A stretch of 64,000 nucleotides of DNA from Robiginitomaculum sp. (GTDB taxonomy: Bacteria > Pseudomonadota > Alphaproteobacteria > Caulobacterales > Maricaulaceae). Of this stretch, positions 13,591 to 21,958 are shown piece after piece (within the stretch, counting starts at the first letter, position 1; each line of letters opens with the position of its first letter). The notes beneath the pieces were generated by a model. The model had not been told where the DNA came from. It searched no databases and saw only the letters and a program-made list of their open reading frames with translations. The DNA is taken from positions 1 through 64,000 of the forward strand of contig JAJFFQ010000001.1 of assembly GCA_021776565.1 (NCBI GenBank). Reading direction: 5' to 3'. The position numbers were made by a program, and so were the translations under genes.

Positions 13591-14876
13591 GGATATGCAG
13601 TCAGCACCAGCGACGCGTTGGTGCCACCAAAGCCAAAGGAATTACTCAACGTCGCACGAACCGGTTTTTTAACTGCCCTTTTTGGTGCCAGATTGATGAG
13701 CGTTTCAATAGACGGGTTATCAAGGTTCAAGGTTGGCGGACACATACCATCCCGTATGGCCAGAACGCAAAATGCAGCTTCCACCGCGCCAGCAGCGCCC
13801 AGCAAATGCCCAATGGAGGATTTGGTGGACGACATGACAAGTCCATCCGCAGCTTCGCCAAACATGCGCTCTACAGCTTTAAGTTCGATCTCGTCACCCA
13901 GCGGGGTCGAGGTGCCGTGGGCGTTGACATAGTCAATGTCTTTTGGCTCAAGACCAGCACGGTTTAACGCCATTTTCATGGAACGAAATCCACCATTGCC
14001 ATCCGGGGCCGGTGCGGTGATGTGATAGGCGTCGCCGGAAAGACCATAGCCGCTAACCTCAGCCAGGATATTAGCCCCGCGTGCCAGTGCATGCTCCAGT
14101 TCTTCCAGAACCATAATGCCGGCACCCTCACCCATAACAAAGCCATCACGATCCTTGTCCCAGGGGCGCGATGCTTTTTCTGGTGCATCATTATTGGCCG
14201 TCGACAGCGCCCTTGAAGCGGCAAAACAGCCAATACCCAAACGGCAGATGGCCGCCTCGGCACCGCCAGCTATCATAACGTCGGCATCATCTCGGCGGAT
14301 CATCTCGGCGGCATCACCAATCGCATGCGCACCGGTAGAACAGGCAGTGACCACCGCATGGTTTGGCCCCTTGAAACCATAACGCATGGAGACCTGCCCC
14401 GAAGCCAGATTTACCAGCATTGAAGGTACTACAAATGGGCTAAGGCGGCGTGCGCCCTTCTCACGAATGGTCAGGGATGCCTGATAGGTTGTCTCCAACC
14501 CGCCAATGCCTGAGCCAATGGTGACACCGGTGCGCTCTCGCGATGCTTCATCCTCCGGCGTCCATCCGGCCATGGCAATGGCTTCGTCGGCGGCGGCCAC
14601 ACCATAAAGAATAAATTCGTCAACACGCTTGCGATCCCGTGCAGACATAACCGTATCAGGGTCAAACACCCCCGGGCTGTTTGCACTGCCACCACCACGC
14701 CCGTCGATACGAGGAACATAGCCCGCGATTTTGCAGGTCAGGTCGCTAATGTCGAAATTTTCAATTGGGCCAATACCGGACTTTCCGGCAAGCAAGGCAG
14801 CCCACGCTGGCTCTACACCCACCCCCAAAGGGGTGACGAGGCCCAACCCGGTTATGACGACGCGGCGTTTTGTCAT
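13587..14876 (-). CDS. fabF: Beta-ketoacyl-ACP synthase II
   Basis: FabF condenses malonyl-ACP with acyl-ACP during fatty-acid elongation. The 429-residue protein has the nucleophile Cys179 in VVTACSTGAHAIG, the first active-site His in VNAHGTSTPLGDE and the second in SSIGHLLGAAGAVEA, giving the Cys-His-His triad. The glycine-rich C-terminus NSFGFGGTNASLV is present. It follows acpP by 21 bases and overlaps mltG by four. Confidence 0.97.
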   Translation of the reverse strand: MTKRRVVITGLGLVTPLGVGVEPAWAALLAGKSGIGPIENFDISDLTCKIAGYVPRIDGRGGGSANSPGVFDPDTVMSARDRKRVDEFILYGVAAADEAIAMAGWTPEDEASRERTGVTIGSGIGGLETTYQASLTIREKGARRLSPFVVPSMLVNLASGQVSMRYGFKGPNHAVVTACSTGAHAIGDAAEMIRRDDADVMIAGGAEAAICRLGIGCFAASRALSTANNDAPEKASRPWDKDRDGFVMGEGAGIMVLEELEHALARGANILAEVSGYGLSGDAYHITAPAPDGNGGFRSMKMALNRAGLEPKDIDYVNAHGTSTPLGDEIELKAVERMFGEAADGLVMSSTKSSIGHLLGAAGAVEAAFCVLAIRDGMCPPTLNLDNPSIETLINLAPKRAVKKPVRATLSNSFGFGGTNASLVLTAYP

Positions 14877-14897
14877 GGGATCAAAAGGGTGACTGAC

Positions 14898-15134
14898 TCA
14901 GCCAGCCTTTTCGGAGATGAATTTGACAGCATCGCCAACTTTTTGAATGTGCTCGGCAGCATCATCAGGAATTTCAATATCAAATTCTTCCTCAAACGCC
15001 ATAACCAGCTCAACATTGTCGAGAGAGTCAGCGCCAAGGTCATCAATAAAACTTGCACTTTCGGTGACTTTGGCTTCTTCGACGTCCAGGTGTTCGATAA
15101 CAATTTTTTTAACACGATCCAAAATGTCTGACAT
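14898..15134 (-). CDS. acpP: Acyl carrier protein
   Basis: This 78-residue acidic helical protein carries acyl chains on a 4'-phosphopantetheine attached at Ser37 within [12 protein letters not shown]. Helix 1 is [24 protein letters not shown] is the recognition helix region. The length and motif are canonical. It lies between fabG (129-base gap, possibly holding an extra promoter for high acpP expression) and fabF. Confidence 0.98.
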   Translation of the reverse strand: MSDILDRVKKIVIEHLDVEEAKVTESASFIDDLGADSLDNVELVMAFEEEFDIEIPDDAAEHIQKVGDAVKFISEKAG

Positions 15135-15263
15135 GCTATTGGCCTTCTCTCGTTTCTATATTCGCCGTCAAGGCGCTTGGGTTAATTAAACACATTTAAT
15201 GTGGTTGCGCGACGCCTATCATACTTTTCTTTACCACGCCAAGTGCGGACGTGCGAAAAGCCC

Positions 15264-16004
15264 CTAGAACATCGCCATGCCGCCGTTCACATGCAAGGTT
15301 TGCCCGGTCATATACCCTGCCTCCTCGGAAGCAAGATAAAGCGCAGCGGCAGCAATATCGCTACCCTGGCCCAGCTTCCCGGCAGGTATTGTGCCTAATA
15401 TAGCCTCACACTGCTTTTCATTCAGAGCATCGGTCATGGGCGATTCTATAAACCCGGGCGCAATGCAATTGGCCGTTATGTTTCGTTTGGCTGTTTCAGC
15501 CGCAATCGCCTTGGTAAAGCCGATCATCCCGGCCTTGGAGGCCGCATAGTTTGCCTGCCCTGGATTACCGGTCACGCCAACAATTGAGGTAATACCGATA
15601 ATGCGGCCCCAGCGCGCCTTCATCATGCCGCGCATAGCCGCCCGGGTCAGGCGAAAGTATGCCTCCAGATTGACTTTAAGAACCAGATCCCAGTCCTCGT
15701 CTTTCATCCGCATGAGCAAACCATCACGGGTTATTCCGGCATTGGAAACCAGAATGTCCAGCCCGCCCAGTGCATCTGTGACCCGCCCCGGCAAGGCATC
15801 AACACTGTCTGCATCGCCAAGATTGGCAGGCAAAACTGCAACGCGCTCACCCCCAAGCTCGGCCGCAAGGGTTTCCAGCTTCTCGGCACGGGTTCCCGAA
15901 AGCGCAACACTGGCCCCGGCGTCATGCAAAGCCCGGGCAATGGCGCCGCCAAGACCGCCGGTTGCGCCGGTGACCAGCGCGCGTTTTTGGCTTAAATCAA
16001 ACAT
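15264..16004 (-). CDS. fabG: 3-oxoacyl-ACP reductase
   Basis: FabG reduces 3-oxoacyl-ACP with NADPH. The 246-residue SDR has the cofactor motif TGATGGLGGAIA at 13-24, the NAG motif VSNAGITRD, and the Ser140-Tyr153-Lys157 catalytic set in GITSIVGVTG and NYAASKAG. The C-terminus GQTLHVNGGMAMF is typical of FabG. It is 11 bases downstream of fabD, in the order conserved across bacteria. Confidence 0.97.
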   Translation of the reverse strand: MFDLSQKRALVTGATGGLGGAIARALHDAGASVALSGTRAEKLETLAAELGGERVAVLPANLGDADSVDALPGRVTDALGGLDILVSNAGITRDGLLMRMKDEDWDLVLKVNLEAYFRLTRAAMRGMMKARWGRIIGITSIVGVTGNPGQANYAASKAGMIGFTKAIAAETAKRNITANCIAPGFIESPMTDALNEKQCEAILGTIPAGKLGQGSDIAAAALYLASEEAGYMTGQTLHVNGGMAMF

Positions 16005-16015
16005 AGGTTTTGCCT

Positions 16016-16972
16016 CTATTCCTGTAACTCTGCATTGTACATTTTTGCAAATTCTTCAATCGTCTCGGGGGTGTTGAGCGTGATGCCTTTAGATTCCTTT
16101 GATATTCGCCGCACCAGCAGCGTCAGTACTTTGCCAGCACCTGGCTCGACAAAGGTATCTACCCCGTTGCTGGTCATCCACGATATGCTTTGTCGCCAAT
16201 GCACCCGCCCGGTGATTTGCTCGACCAGTTGGCGACGAATGGTTTGCGGATTGATCGTCGGTGCCGCCGCAATGTTGGTCACCACGGGCACAATGGGCGT
16301 GCGTATGGCCACGTCGGCCAAAGCCTCCTCCATCTCCAGCGCCGCTGGCCCCATCATGGACGAATGAAACGGCGCCGATACGGGCAAGATAACTGCCTTT
16401 TTGACACCACGACCCTTGGCCGCAGCGGCGGCAGCCTCTATGGCTGCGGTTGCACCCGATATCACCACCTGACCCGGCGCATTATCATTGGCCAGCTCAC
16501 AAATGCCATGAACACTGCCCAGAACACACAGATCAATCGCCTGTTCTTCGGTGGCACCCAGCAACGCCGCCATCGTACCTTCGCCCACTGGCACAGCGCG
16601 CTGCATGGCCTGTCCCCTATGGCGCAATAGCGTTGCTGCATCGCTAAACGTCAGCGCCTTTGCGGCGGCAAGGGCGGTGTATTCTCCCAATGAATGGCCG
16701 GCCACATGCGAGGCCGCCTCAACACCAATACCAAAGTCTTCGCGCAGCACCGCCATAACCGCCATTGATGTTGCCATTAGCGCCGGTTGCGCGTTTTGTG
16801 TCAGGGTCAGCGTATCTTCCGGGCCTTCCCAGATAATTTTCGATAACGTTTCGCCCAGCGCCTCATCCACTTCGTCAAAAACGGCCCTGGCAGAGGCAAA
16901 AGTCTCTGCCAGTTCCTTGCCCATGCCCACGGCCTGGCTGCCCTGTCCGGGAAAGGTGAAAGCGATCGCCAT
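16016..16972 (-). CDS. fabD: Malonyl-CoA:ACP transacylase
   Basis: FabD loads malonyl groups onto ACP. The 318-residue protein starts IAFTFPGQGSQAVGMG and has the nucleophile elbow GHSLGEYTALAA with Ser94. The catalytic His is in VSAPFHSSMMGPA, and the C-terminal VDTFVEPGAGKVL fits. It is the first gene of the fab operon; the promoter should lie between 16973 and the divergent rpsF leader. Confidence 0.97.
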   Translation of the reverse strand: MAIAFTFPGQGSQAVGMGKELAETFASARAVFDEVDEALGETLSKIIWEGPEDTLTLTQNAQPALMATSMAVMAVLREDFGIGVEAASHVAGHSLGEYTALAAAKALTFSDAATLLRHRGQAMQRAVPVGEGTMAALLGATEEQAIDLCVLGSVHGICELANDNAPGQVVISGATAAIEAAAAAAKGRGVKKAVILPVSAPFHSSMMGPAALEMEEALADVAIRTPIVPVVTNIAAAPTINPQTIRRQLVEQITGRVHWRQSISWMTSNGVDTFVEPGAGKVLTLLVRRISKESKGITLNTPETIEEFAKMYNAELQE

Positions 16973-17080
16973 ATGCGCGCCCCTTGATTGTTAATCCAGC
17001 GTTTAGCGTTATAGCAAATCCGCGCTTGTGTGAATATGCCAAACGCGCACAGTGCATGTGTGATTTATGCGCCCGTGCCC

Positions 17081-17108
17081 TTGCCAGCACAGGCTTTGTG
17101 CCTATAGT
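17081..17108 (+). promoter_or_regulatory. Promoter candidate for rpsF-rpsR-rplI
   Basis: TTGCCA (17081-17086) and TATAGT (17103-17108) are separated by 16 bases. Transcription from here would give a leader of roughly 120 bases before rpsF, room for the S6:S18 autoregulatory structure known in other bacteria; I did not identify that structure with confidence. Confidence 0.45.
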
Positions 17109-17237
17109 GCGCCGCCTTATTGGTGCGGTCTTTATAACGCAAAAGCTGGACACAGGGTTCACCTTGTTATCAAGAGCCACCGTGGTCGCGGAACATACCC
17201 TGTCCGCACTGCGCCGCACCAAAGCAAAGGGAAGTCT

Positions 17238-17591
17238 ATGCCATTATATGAGCACGTTCTTATTGCGCGCCAGGATATATCCTCGCAGCAAGTGGACACC
17301 ATTACCGAAGAACTACAAACCTTTATCGAGGAAAACGGCGGCAAGGTCTGCAAGGTCGAATACTGGGGTTTGCGCTCCATGGCCTATCGCATGAACAAGA
17401 ACCGCAAGGGTCATTACGCATTGCTGAACATCGACGCACCATCCGAAGTGGTGCAGGAAATGGAACGTAAATTGCGCATCAATGAAGATGTTTTGCGCAG
17501 CCTGACCATCCGCGTTGACGAACACAACGAAGACCAGTCACCCATTCTTATCAAGCGCGAAGAGCGCAAACGTCGTCACGAAAGGTTTTAG
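17238..17591 (+). CDS. rpsF: 30S ribosomal protein S6
   Basis: S6 forms a dimer with S18 on the platform of the 30S subunit. The 117-residue protein starts [15 protein letters not shown] and has the family block [22 protein letters not shown]. The ATG at 17238 has AAGGGAAG directly upstream. It is the first gene of the S6-S18-L9 operon, followed by rpsR after nine bases. Confidence 0.97.
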   Translation: MPLYEHVLIARQDISSQQVDTITEELQTFIEENGGKVCKVEYWGLRSMAYRMNKNRKGHYALLNIDAPSEVVQEMERKLRINEDVLRSLTIRVDEHNEDQSPILIKREERKRRHERF

Positions 17592-17600
17592 GAGGTTATC

Positions 17601-17861
17601 ATGGCAGCCGTCAAAACAAACATTACCAACCTGCCTTCCCGTCGGCCATTTGCCCGCCGTCGCAAGGTTTGCCCGTTTTCTTCGGACACTGCACCGAAGA
17701 TCGACTATAAAGACCCCAAATTGTTACAGCGTTATATGTCCGAGCGGGGCAAGATTGTCCCTTCACGGATCACCGCTGTATCCCTTAAAAAGCAACGCCT
17801 ATTGTCTCGTGCCATTAAACGCGCGCGCTTTTTGGGCCTGTTGCCTTACGCGCTGAAATAG
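17601..17861 (+). CDS. rpsR: 30S ribosomal protein S18
   Basis: This 86-residue basic protein has the S18 signature [20 protein letters not shown] and [18 protein letters not shown], and ends with [15 protein letters not shown] strong AGGAGG lies just before the ATG. A Cys is present in the N-terminal KVCPF, but not the full Zn ribbon of the C+ type. Confidence 0.97.
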   Translation: MAAVKTNITNLPSRRPFARRRKVCPFSSDTAPKIDYKDPKLLQRYMSERGKIVPSRITAVSLKKQRLLSRAIKRARFLGLLPYALK

Positions 17862-17870
17862 GAGGCCAAC

Positions 17871-18515
17871 ATGGATATTGTTCTACTGGAACGTGTTGAA
17901 AAACTTGGCTCCATCGGCGATGTGGTTACCGTCAAGGATGGTTTCGCCCGCAATTTTCTGCTGCCTCAGGGCAAGGCCCTTCGTGCCAATGCCGGTAATA
18001 TCGCCCGTTTTGAACGTGAACGCGAAGCCATTGAGGCCCGCAATGCTGAAAAGCGTACCGACGCGCAATCCGCTGGCAAAAGCCTTGATGGCGAACGCTA
18101 TATCCTGATCCGTCAGGCTGGCGAATCCGGTCATCTTTATGGCTCTGTTTCGGCCAAGGATATTGCCGACGCCGTTGGCGAAGGCATTGTTCGTGCGCAA
18201 GTTGTGCTGAACAGCCCGATCAAATCGGTTGGCATCCACGATGTGCGCATCAGTCTGCACCCCGAAGTGTTCATCACTGTGGGCATCAATGTTGCCCGCA
18301 CCCCCGATGAAGCCGAGCGCCAGAACAAGGGCGAAAACGTCATTGACGCGGCCCGCGATGAAGATCGTGCCGCCGACAAGGACGTGGCCGAAGAACAGGC
18401 CGCCGCCATGTTTGAGCCGGATGCAGAAATTGAGCTGGAAAGCACTGCCCAAAGCGAAGATGGTGCGAAAGCTGAAGACAGCGCAGACGAAGTTAAAGAC
18501 GCCAAAAAAGACTGA
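17871..18515 (+). CDS. rplI: 50S ribosomal protein L9 with acidic C-terminal extension
   Basis: L9 binds 23S rRNA domain V at the L1 side and helps maintain reading frame. Residues 1-150 are the canonical protein (DIVLLERVEKLGSIGDVVTV, FARNFLLPQGKA). The gene continues to 214 residues with an Ala/Asp/Glu/Lys tail (from about 165), longer than the roughly 149-residue E. coli L9. Extended acidic tails are common in alphaproteobacterial L9. A GGAGG precedes the ATG, and a terminator follows the stop. Confidence 0.95.
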   Translation: MDIVLLERVEKLGSIGDVVTVKDGFARNFLLPQGKALRANAGNIARFEREREAIEARNAEKRTDAQSAGKSLDGERYILIRQAGESGHLYGSVSAKDIADAVGEGIVRAQVVLNSPIKSVGIHDVRISLHPEVFITVGINVARTPDEAERQNKGENVIDAARDEDRAADKDVAEEQAAAMFEPDAEIELESTAQSEDGAKAEDSADEVKDAKKD

Positions 18516-18542
18516 ATCTTCTTTTTCATTTCCAAAACACGA

Positions 18543-18571
18543 AAAGCGGGCCTTACTGGCTCGCTTTTTTT
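18543..18571 (+). terminator. Rho-independent terminator of rpsF-rpsR-rplI
   Basis: AAAGCGGGCC and GGCTCGCTTT pair over ten positions with one G-T, loop TTACT, followed by a run of seven T. It sits about 30 bases after the rplI stop. Confidence 0.85.
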
Positions 18572-18667
18572 GTGGGGGCGACTGTTTGCCCCTTACCTTA
18601 TTTCTCTTCCATAAAGAGGAAGCACCCATTCCATAAATTAGTTTGGTGCGCCAACTCCAACTCATTT

Positions 18668-19522
18668 TTACAATGGTTTATCAGACCAATGGGTTTTGCA
18701 GTCGTCAAAATATGTTTGCAGACAATTTGTTATGAGAGATACCCCATCTTTTCCAACAAATGGCCGCCTTGGCCATGTCATTTCACTATCGCATTTGGGA
18801 AACACACGTGTAGATTCCCAAAAGGGTATAATATTTATTTTTTCTTCGATTTCAAAGTCGCATACCCGAGCTGCATTTATGTGAATAAGCACAGCACCCA
18901 TAATAAATGTTAATGTCTGCACATTCTTACTAACCCCATCAAGCTGAGGGTTTGGACCATCAGGGCTAAACGCTATGGTATGAGAATGCCTAATATACCA
19001 AATCTTAGATTCTGTGACATGATTACCAACATAAATTTTATAGTATTCGGGGATAATATTTTGGTTCTTTAATGCTCTACGATCATTTTGCGGTGTTAAA
19101 TTACTATTAGGTTTGTCATTTTCAGCAACCATACACTTCATCGCAATCCACCGGCACAAAACGCCGATATTTTTTTTGGAATGAGTGACGGATTCACCTT
19201 TAATTAGAGGCGTTAAAATAGATGAAACCTCCTTTTCGAGAAGACTCATCCATCCGTTGTTACAGTTTCTGCAAACCGCGCGAATTTGTATGCTTTTCAC
19301 TCCACCCGGTCGTTTTGAAAAGCCTTTTGTAACTACGCCAGTGCTTGGGTGAAAATTATGTTGTAAACGTTCATGAGTACTTAGAGCAGTGATGCTAGGT
19401 AATAGGTCATGCATCCATTTTGGCCAGAAGTGTTCCTTGCTATTTGCAGGGTTCTCACAAAATATGCACTTTCTACTTTTGATGTATTTTTCCTCTGCTT
19501 TGAACACGTGTATGCAGCCCAA
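18668..19522 (-). CDS. HNH-like zinc-motif protein, horizontally acquired
   Basis: This 284-residue protein has a split metal motif: CIFC with a following EHFWPKWM (Cys19, Cys22, Glu30-His31), then AVCRNCNNGWMSLLE (Cys84, Cys87, Asn88). The CxxC...EH...CxxCN pattern is that of HNH-type nuclease folds. The rest (residues 100-284) is unassigned. The gene is visibly AT-richer than its neighbours, consistent with transfer. The start is uncertain: a TTG gives the longest form, a GTG at 19507 is an alternative. It lies 12 bases downstream of an orphan HigA-type regulator on the same strand. The nuclease call is tentative. Confidence 0.6.
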   Translation of the reverse strand: MGCIHVFKAEEKYIKSRKCIFCENPANSKEHFWPKWMHDLLPSITALSTHERLQHNFHPSTGVVTKGFSKRPGGVKSIQIRAVCRNCNNGWMSLLEKEVSSILTPLIKGESVTHSKKNIGVLCRWIAMKCMVAENDKPNSNLTPQNDRRALKNQNIIPEYYKIYVGNHVTESKIWYIRHSHTIAFSPDGPNPQLDGVSKNVQTLTFIMGAVLIHINAARVCDFEIEEKINIIPFWESTRVFPKCDSEMTWPRRPFVGKDGVSLITNCLQTYFDDCKTHWSDKPL

Positions 19523-19534
19523 AAGAATCTTGTG

Positions 19535-19825
19535 TCAAGCCGCATTCAGACGTTTCAAACCTTTGGTCAACCCCGCATTATGGTTACGGATTTGCGCCAG
19601 ATCATAGGCGTTTTGCATCCTTAGCCAGTGGCTGGCTGTTGAACCTAAAACCACTTCCAGCCTGACCGCCATTTCAGACGAAATGGCGCTTTGCCCGCGC
19701 ATAATGCGGTATAGCTGAGACCGGGTAACGCCTAGCGCCTCTGCGCCCCTGGCAACTGAAACACCCAGTTCTTCAAGGTCTGCCTTAATCAATTGCCCCG
19801 GGTGTGCAGGTGAGTGCATGACCAT
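19535..19825 (-). CDS. HigA/VapI-type XRE antitoxin, no adjacent toxin
   Basis: This 96-residue helix-turn-helix protein has the HigA signature HPGQLIKADLEELGVS, ARGAEALGVTRSQLYRIMRG, MAVRLEVVLGSTASHWLRMQ and the Tyr-Asp-Leu-Ala end. HigA proteins repress their own operon and neutralise HigB toxin. Here no HigB-like ORF lies upstream or downstream. I chose the ATG at 19825, seven bases after AAGGAG; the first ATG at 19831 is only one base after it. It precedes the HNH-like gene by 12 bases and probably controls it. Confidence 0.88.
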   Translation of the reverse strand: MVMHSPAHPGQLIKADLEELGVSVARGAEALGVTRSQLYRIMRGQSAISSEMAVRLEVVLGSTASHWLRMQNAYDLAQIRNHNAGLTKGLKRLNAA

Positions 19826-19923
19826 AATCATACTCCTTCCCTAAAGTAATTTTATCGCCAGTTTGAGGGCGTACTGTCGCACCACATGCGACAATCATCA
19901 AAATTTATTTTCTGCTCAGGCTT

Positions 19924-20004
19924 GTCATTGCCGGGCTTGTTCCGGCAATCCAGTCGGGCTTTTCTCATGAAATACTGGATTACCCGGATGAACCGGGTAA
20001 TGAC
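19924..20004. repeat. REP element, double hairpin
   Basis: Two adjacent hairpins (stems TTGCCGG/CCGGCAA and TTACCCGG/CCGGGTAA) lie between outer GTCATT and AATGAC arms. This is a common alphaproteobacterial intergenic palindrome. A related copy at 55165-55400 is interrupted by an insertion. Confidence 0.85.
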
Positions 20005-20090
20005 ATCGGAGTTTATTTTTAATAGTGGCGTAAATTGTAGAGACAGAAGAAATGTTATAATGAACAAGATACGCACAGCATGCCAACAGC

Positions 20091-20110
20091 TTATCCACAA
20101 CTTATACACA
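20091..20110 (+). promoter_or_regulatory. Two tandem DnaA boxes upstream of dnaB
   Basis: TTATCCACA (20091-20099) is a perfect DnaA box, and TTATACACA (20102-20110) fits the TTWTNCACA consensus in the same direction two bases later. They lie about 120 bases before the dnaB start codon, so DnaA may control dnaB transcription. Confidence 0.6.
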
Positions 20111-20226
20111 TGTTATTAGCTGCCTGCTCAGGTCACTTCTTCACAAATTCAAATGATCTGTGAAAAACGATAGAAGAAAGGCATTTACCCCTCGCCGTAA
20201 TACGCACACTTCGCTAGGTTATCCTC

Positions 20227-21702
20227 ATGGCTGTAGATTACGAAGTTCCCCAGGACGCTGCGAGCGCGGCACCGCACAATATTGAGGCCGAGCAGGCGCT
20301 GCTGGGCGCGTTGCTGCTGGACAACGAGATTTATTTTCGCGCTGCCGATTATCTACGCACCGATCATTTTTACGATCCGGTTCACGGGCAGATATTTGAC
20401 GCCATTGCCAAGACCATAGGCAAGGGTTTGCTGGCCGATGCCATCAGCCTGAAAACCACACTGGAACACCATGAGGGGCTGGCGCAAATTGGTGGGCTGG
20501 AATATCTGGCGCGATTGCTCAGCGAAGCGGCCAGTTCGGCCAATGCACCCGAATATGCCCGCCTGGTTTATGATCTGGCCCTGCGCCGGGATCTGATGCG
20601 TATTGGCGACAGCATATTGAAAGAAGCCGTTGACCCGGTGGAGCCAAAATCCGGCCCGGAACTGATCGAGGATGCCGAACAGCTATTGTTCAGCCTGGCC
20701 GAAACTGGCGGTATTTCGCGCGGGTTTCGCCCTTTCAATGAGGCCTTAAAAGAAAGCATGGACATGGCCACCGCCGCCCACAAGCGCGAAGGCGGATTGT
20801 CTGGCGTTGCCACGGGCTTAAAAGACCTGGACCACAAACTGGGCGGCATGCACAAGTCTGACCTGATTATCATTGCCGGACGGCCCTCAATGGGCAAAAC
20901 CGCTTTGGCCACCAACATCGCCTTTCATGTTGCGCGCAATTACAAATACGAGGTCAGGGACGGCGAACGACACACCACAGATGGTGGCGTGGTCGCATTT
21001 TTTTCACTCGAAATGTCATCCGAGCAATTGGCCACGCGCCTGATTGCTGAACATTCGGGCATATCATCCTCGACCATTCGCCGGGGTGAGCTGGGTGAGG
21101 GTGATTTTGACAAACTGCTGGATAGCGCCGCAGAGCTGAACGCCATTCCTTTGCATATTGATGACACTGGTGGCTTGCCGGTGGGCGCATTGGCAGCGCG
21201 GGCACGGCGGCTGAAACGTACCTCCAAGGGACTGGATCTGATTGTTGTGGATTATCTGCAATTGGTCACCGCCGAATCGCGGCGCAAGGATGGCCGCGTG
21301 CAAGAGGTCAGCGAGATCACCCAGCGCCTGAAATCACTGGCCAAGGAACTGGATGTGCCGGTGATTGCCCTGTCGCAGTTATCGCGGCAAGTGGAACAGC
21401 GCGAAGATAAAAAGCCACAGCTTTCGGATTTGCGCGAGTCTGGCTCGATCGAGCAGGACGCCGACGTGGTTATGTTTGTCTATCGTGAGGCTTATTATCT
21501 GGGGCGGACGCAACCGCCCTTTAACACGCCCGAACACGCCGAATGGCAAGTGCAGATGAATGAAGTGCGCCGACGGGCAGAGATTATAATTGGCAAACAG
21601 CGCCATGGCCCCATTGGCAATGTAGACCTCTCCTTCCGTGAAGAATTGACCAAGTTTGGCAACCTCACCCAGGACGGTCGCTATGATGACAGCGCGCATT
21701 AG
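20227..21702 (+). CDS. dnaB: Replicative DNA helicase
   Basis: DnaB is the hexameric 5'-3' helicase of the replication fork. The 491-residue protein has the N-terminal domain (HNIEAEQALLGALLLDNE), Walker A in IIAGRPSMGKTALATN, LDLIVVDYLQLV as Walker B and SQLSRQVEQREDKKPQLSDL as the DnaB H4 motif with LRESGSIEQDADVVMF. It is complete, with no intein. The start has only a weak AGG upstream. It follows the DnaA boxes and precedes alr. Confidence 0.97.
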   Translation: MAVDYEVPQDAASAAPHNIEAEQALLGALLLDNEIYFRAADYLRTDHFYDPVHGQIFDAIAKTIGKGLLADAISLKTTLEHHEGLAQIGGLEYLARLLSEAASSANAPEYARLVYDLALRRDLMRIGDSILKEAVDPVEPKSGPELIEDAEQLLFSLAETGGISRGFRPFNEALKESMDMATAAHKREGGLSGVATGLKDLDHKLGGMHKSDLIIIAGRPSMGKTALATNIAFHVARNYKYEVRDGERHTTDGGVVAFFSLEMSSEQLATRLIAEHSGISSSTIRRGELGEGDFDKLLDSAAELNAIPLHIDDTGGLPVGALAARARRLKRTSKGLDLIVVDYLQLVTAESRRKDGRVQEVSEITQRLKSLAKELDVPVIALSQLSRQVEQREDKKPQLSDLRESGSIEQDADVVMFVYREAYYLGRTQPPFNTPEHAEWQVQMNEVRRRAEIIIGKQRHGPIGNVDLSFREELTKFGNLTQDGRYDDSAH

Positions 21703-21724
21703 GAACACGCCATGCACCTCTATG

Positions 21725-21848
21725 TGTCATCCCGGAAAACCCTCTACTCCTTGTCATACCGGAAACCGGTAGGTTATCCGGGACCCATTGTGCAGTAAAT
21801 ATTCACTATAGGCCCCGGATAATTTCTGGCGAAATTTCCGGGGTGACA
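21725..21848. repeat. REP-like palindrome between dnaB and alr
   Basis: TGTCATCCCGGAAA (21725-21738) is inverted, with one mismatch, at 21835-21848. Inside it, TTATCCGGG and CCCGGATAA form a second stem. The element follows the dnaB stop by about 20 bases. Confidence 0.75.
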
Positions 21849-21875
21849 CGGTACAGATTTATATTTTCATCCCGA

Positions 21876-21911
21876 CCTTCTCCCTCCCCAAAGCAAAGAA
21901 GGGGGAGAAGG
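21876..21911. repeat. CT/GA-rich hairpin upstream of alr
   Basis: CCTTCTCCC pairs with GGGAGAAGG across an A-rich loop. It has no T-run on the plus strand and probably belongs to the repeat cluster at 21725-21848. Confidence 0.5.
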
Positions 21912-21958
21912 AGCAGCAAAGTGATGACGCCGCGTGCCTCGCACGCTATAGCAAGTTT

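Larger units (their letters stand above)
19826..20226. other. Gene-free region upstream of dnaB
   Basis: This stretch contains no credible gene. It holds a REP element (19924-20004), two DnaA-box-like sequences (20091-20110), an AT-rich segment and the dnaB promoter region. A TTCACA...TGTGAA dyad spans 20140-20164. Confidence 0.7.

Noticed and set aside
17067-17237. Longer upstream start for rpsF
   Set aside because: The added residues are not S6-like, and the ATG at 17238 has a strong ribosome binding site.
20091-20164. Possible replication origin near the DnaA boxes
   Set aside because: Only two boxes are seen, and the neighbouring genes are not those usually found at alphaproteobacterial oriC.
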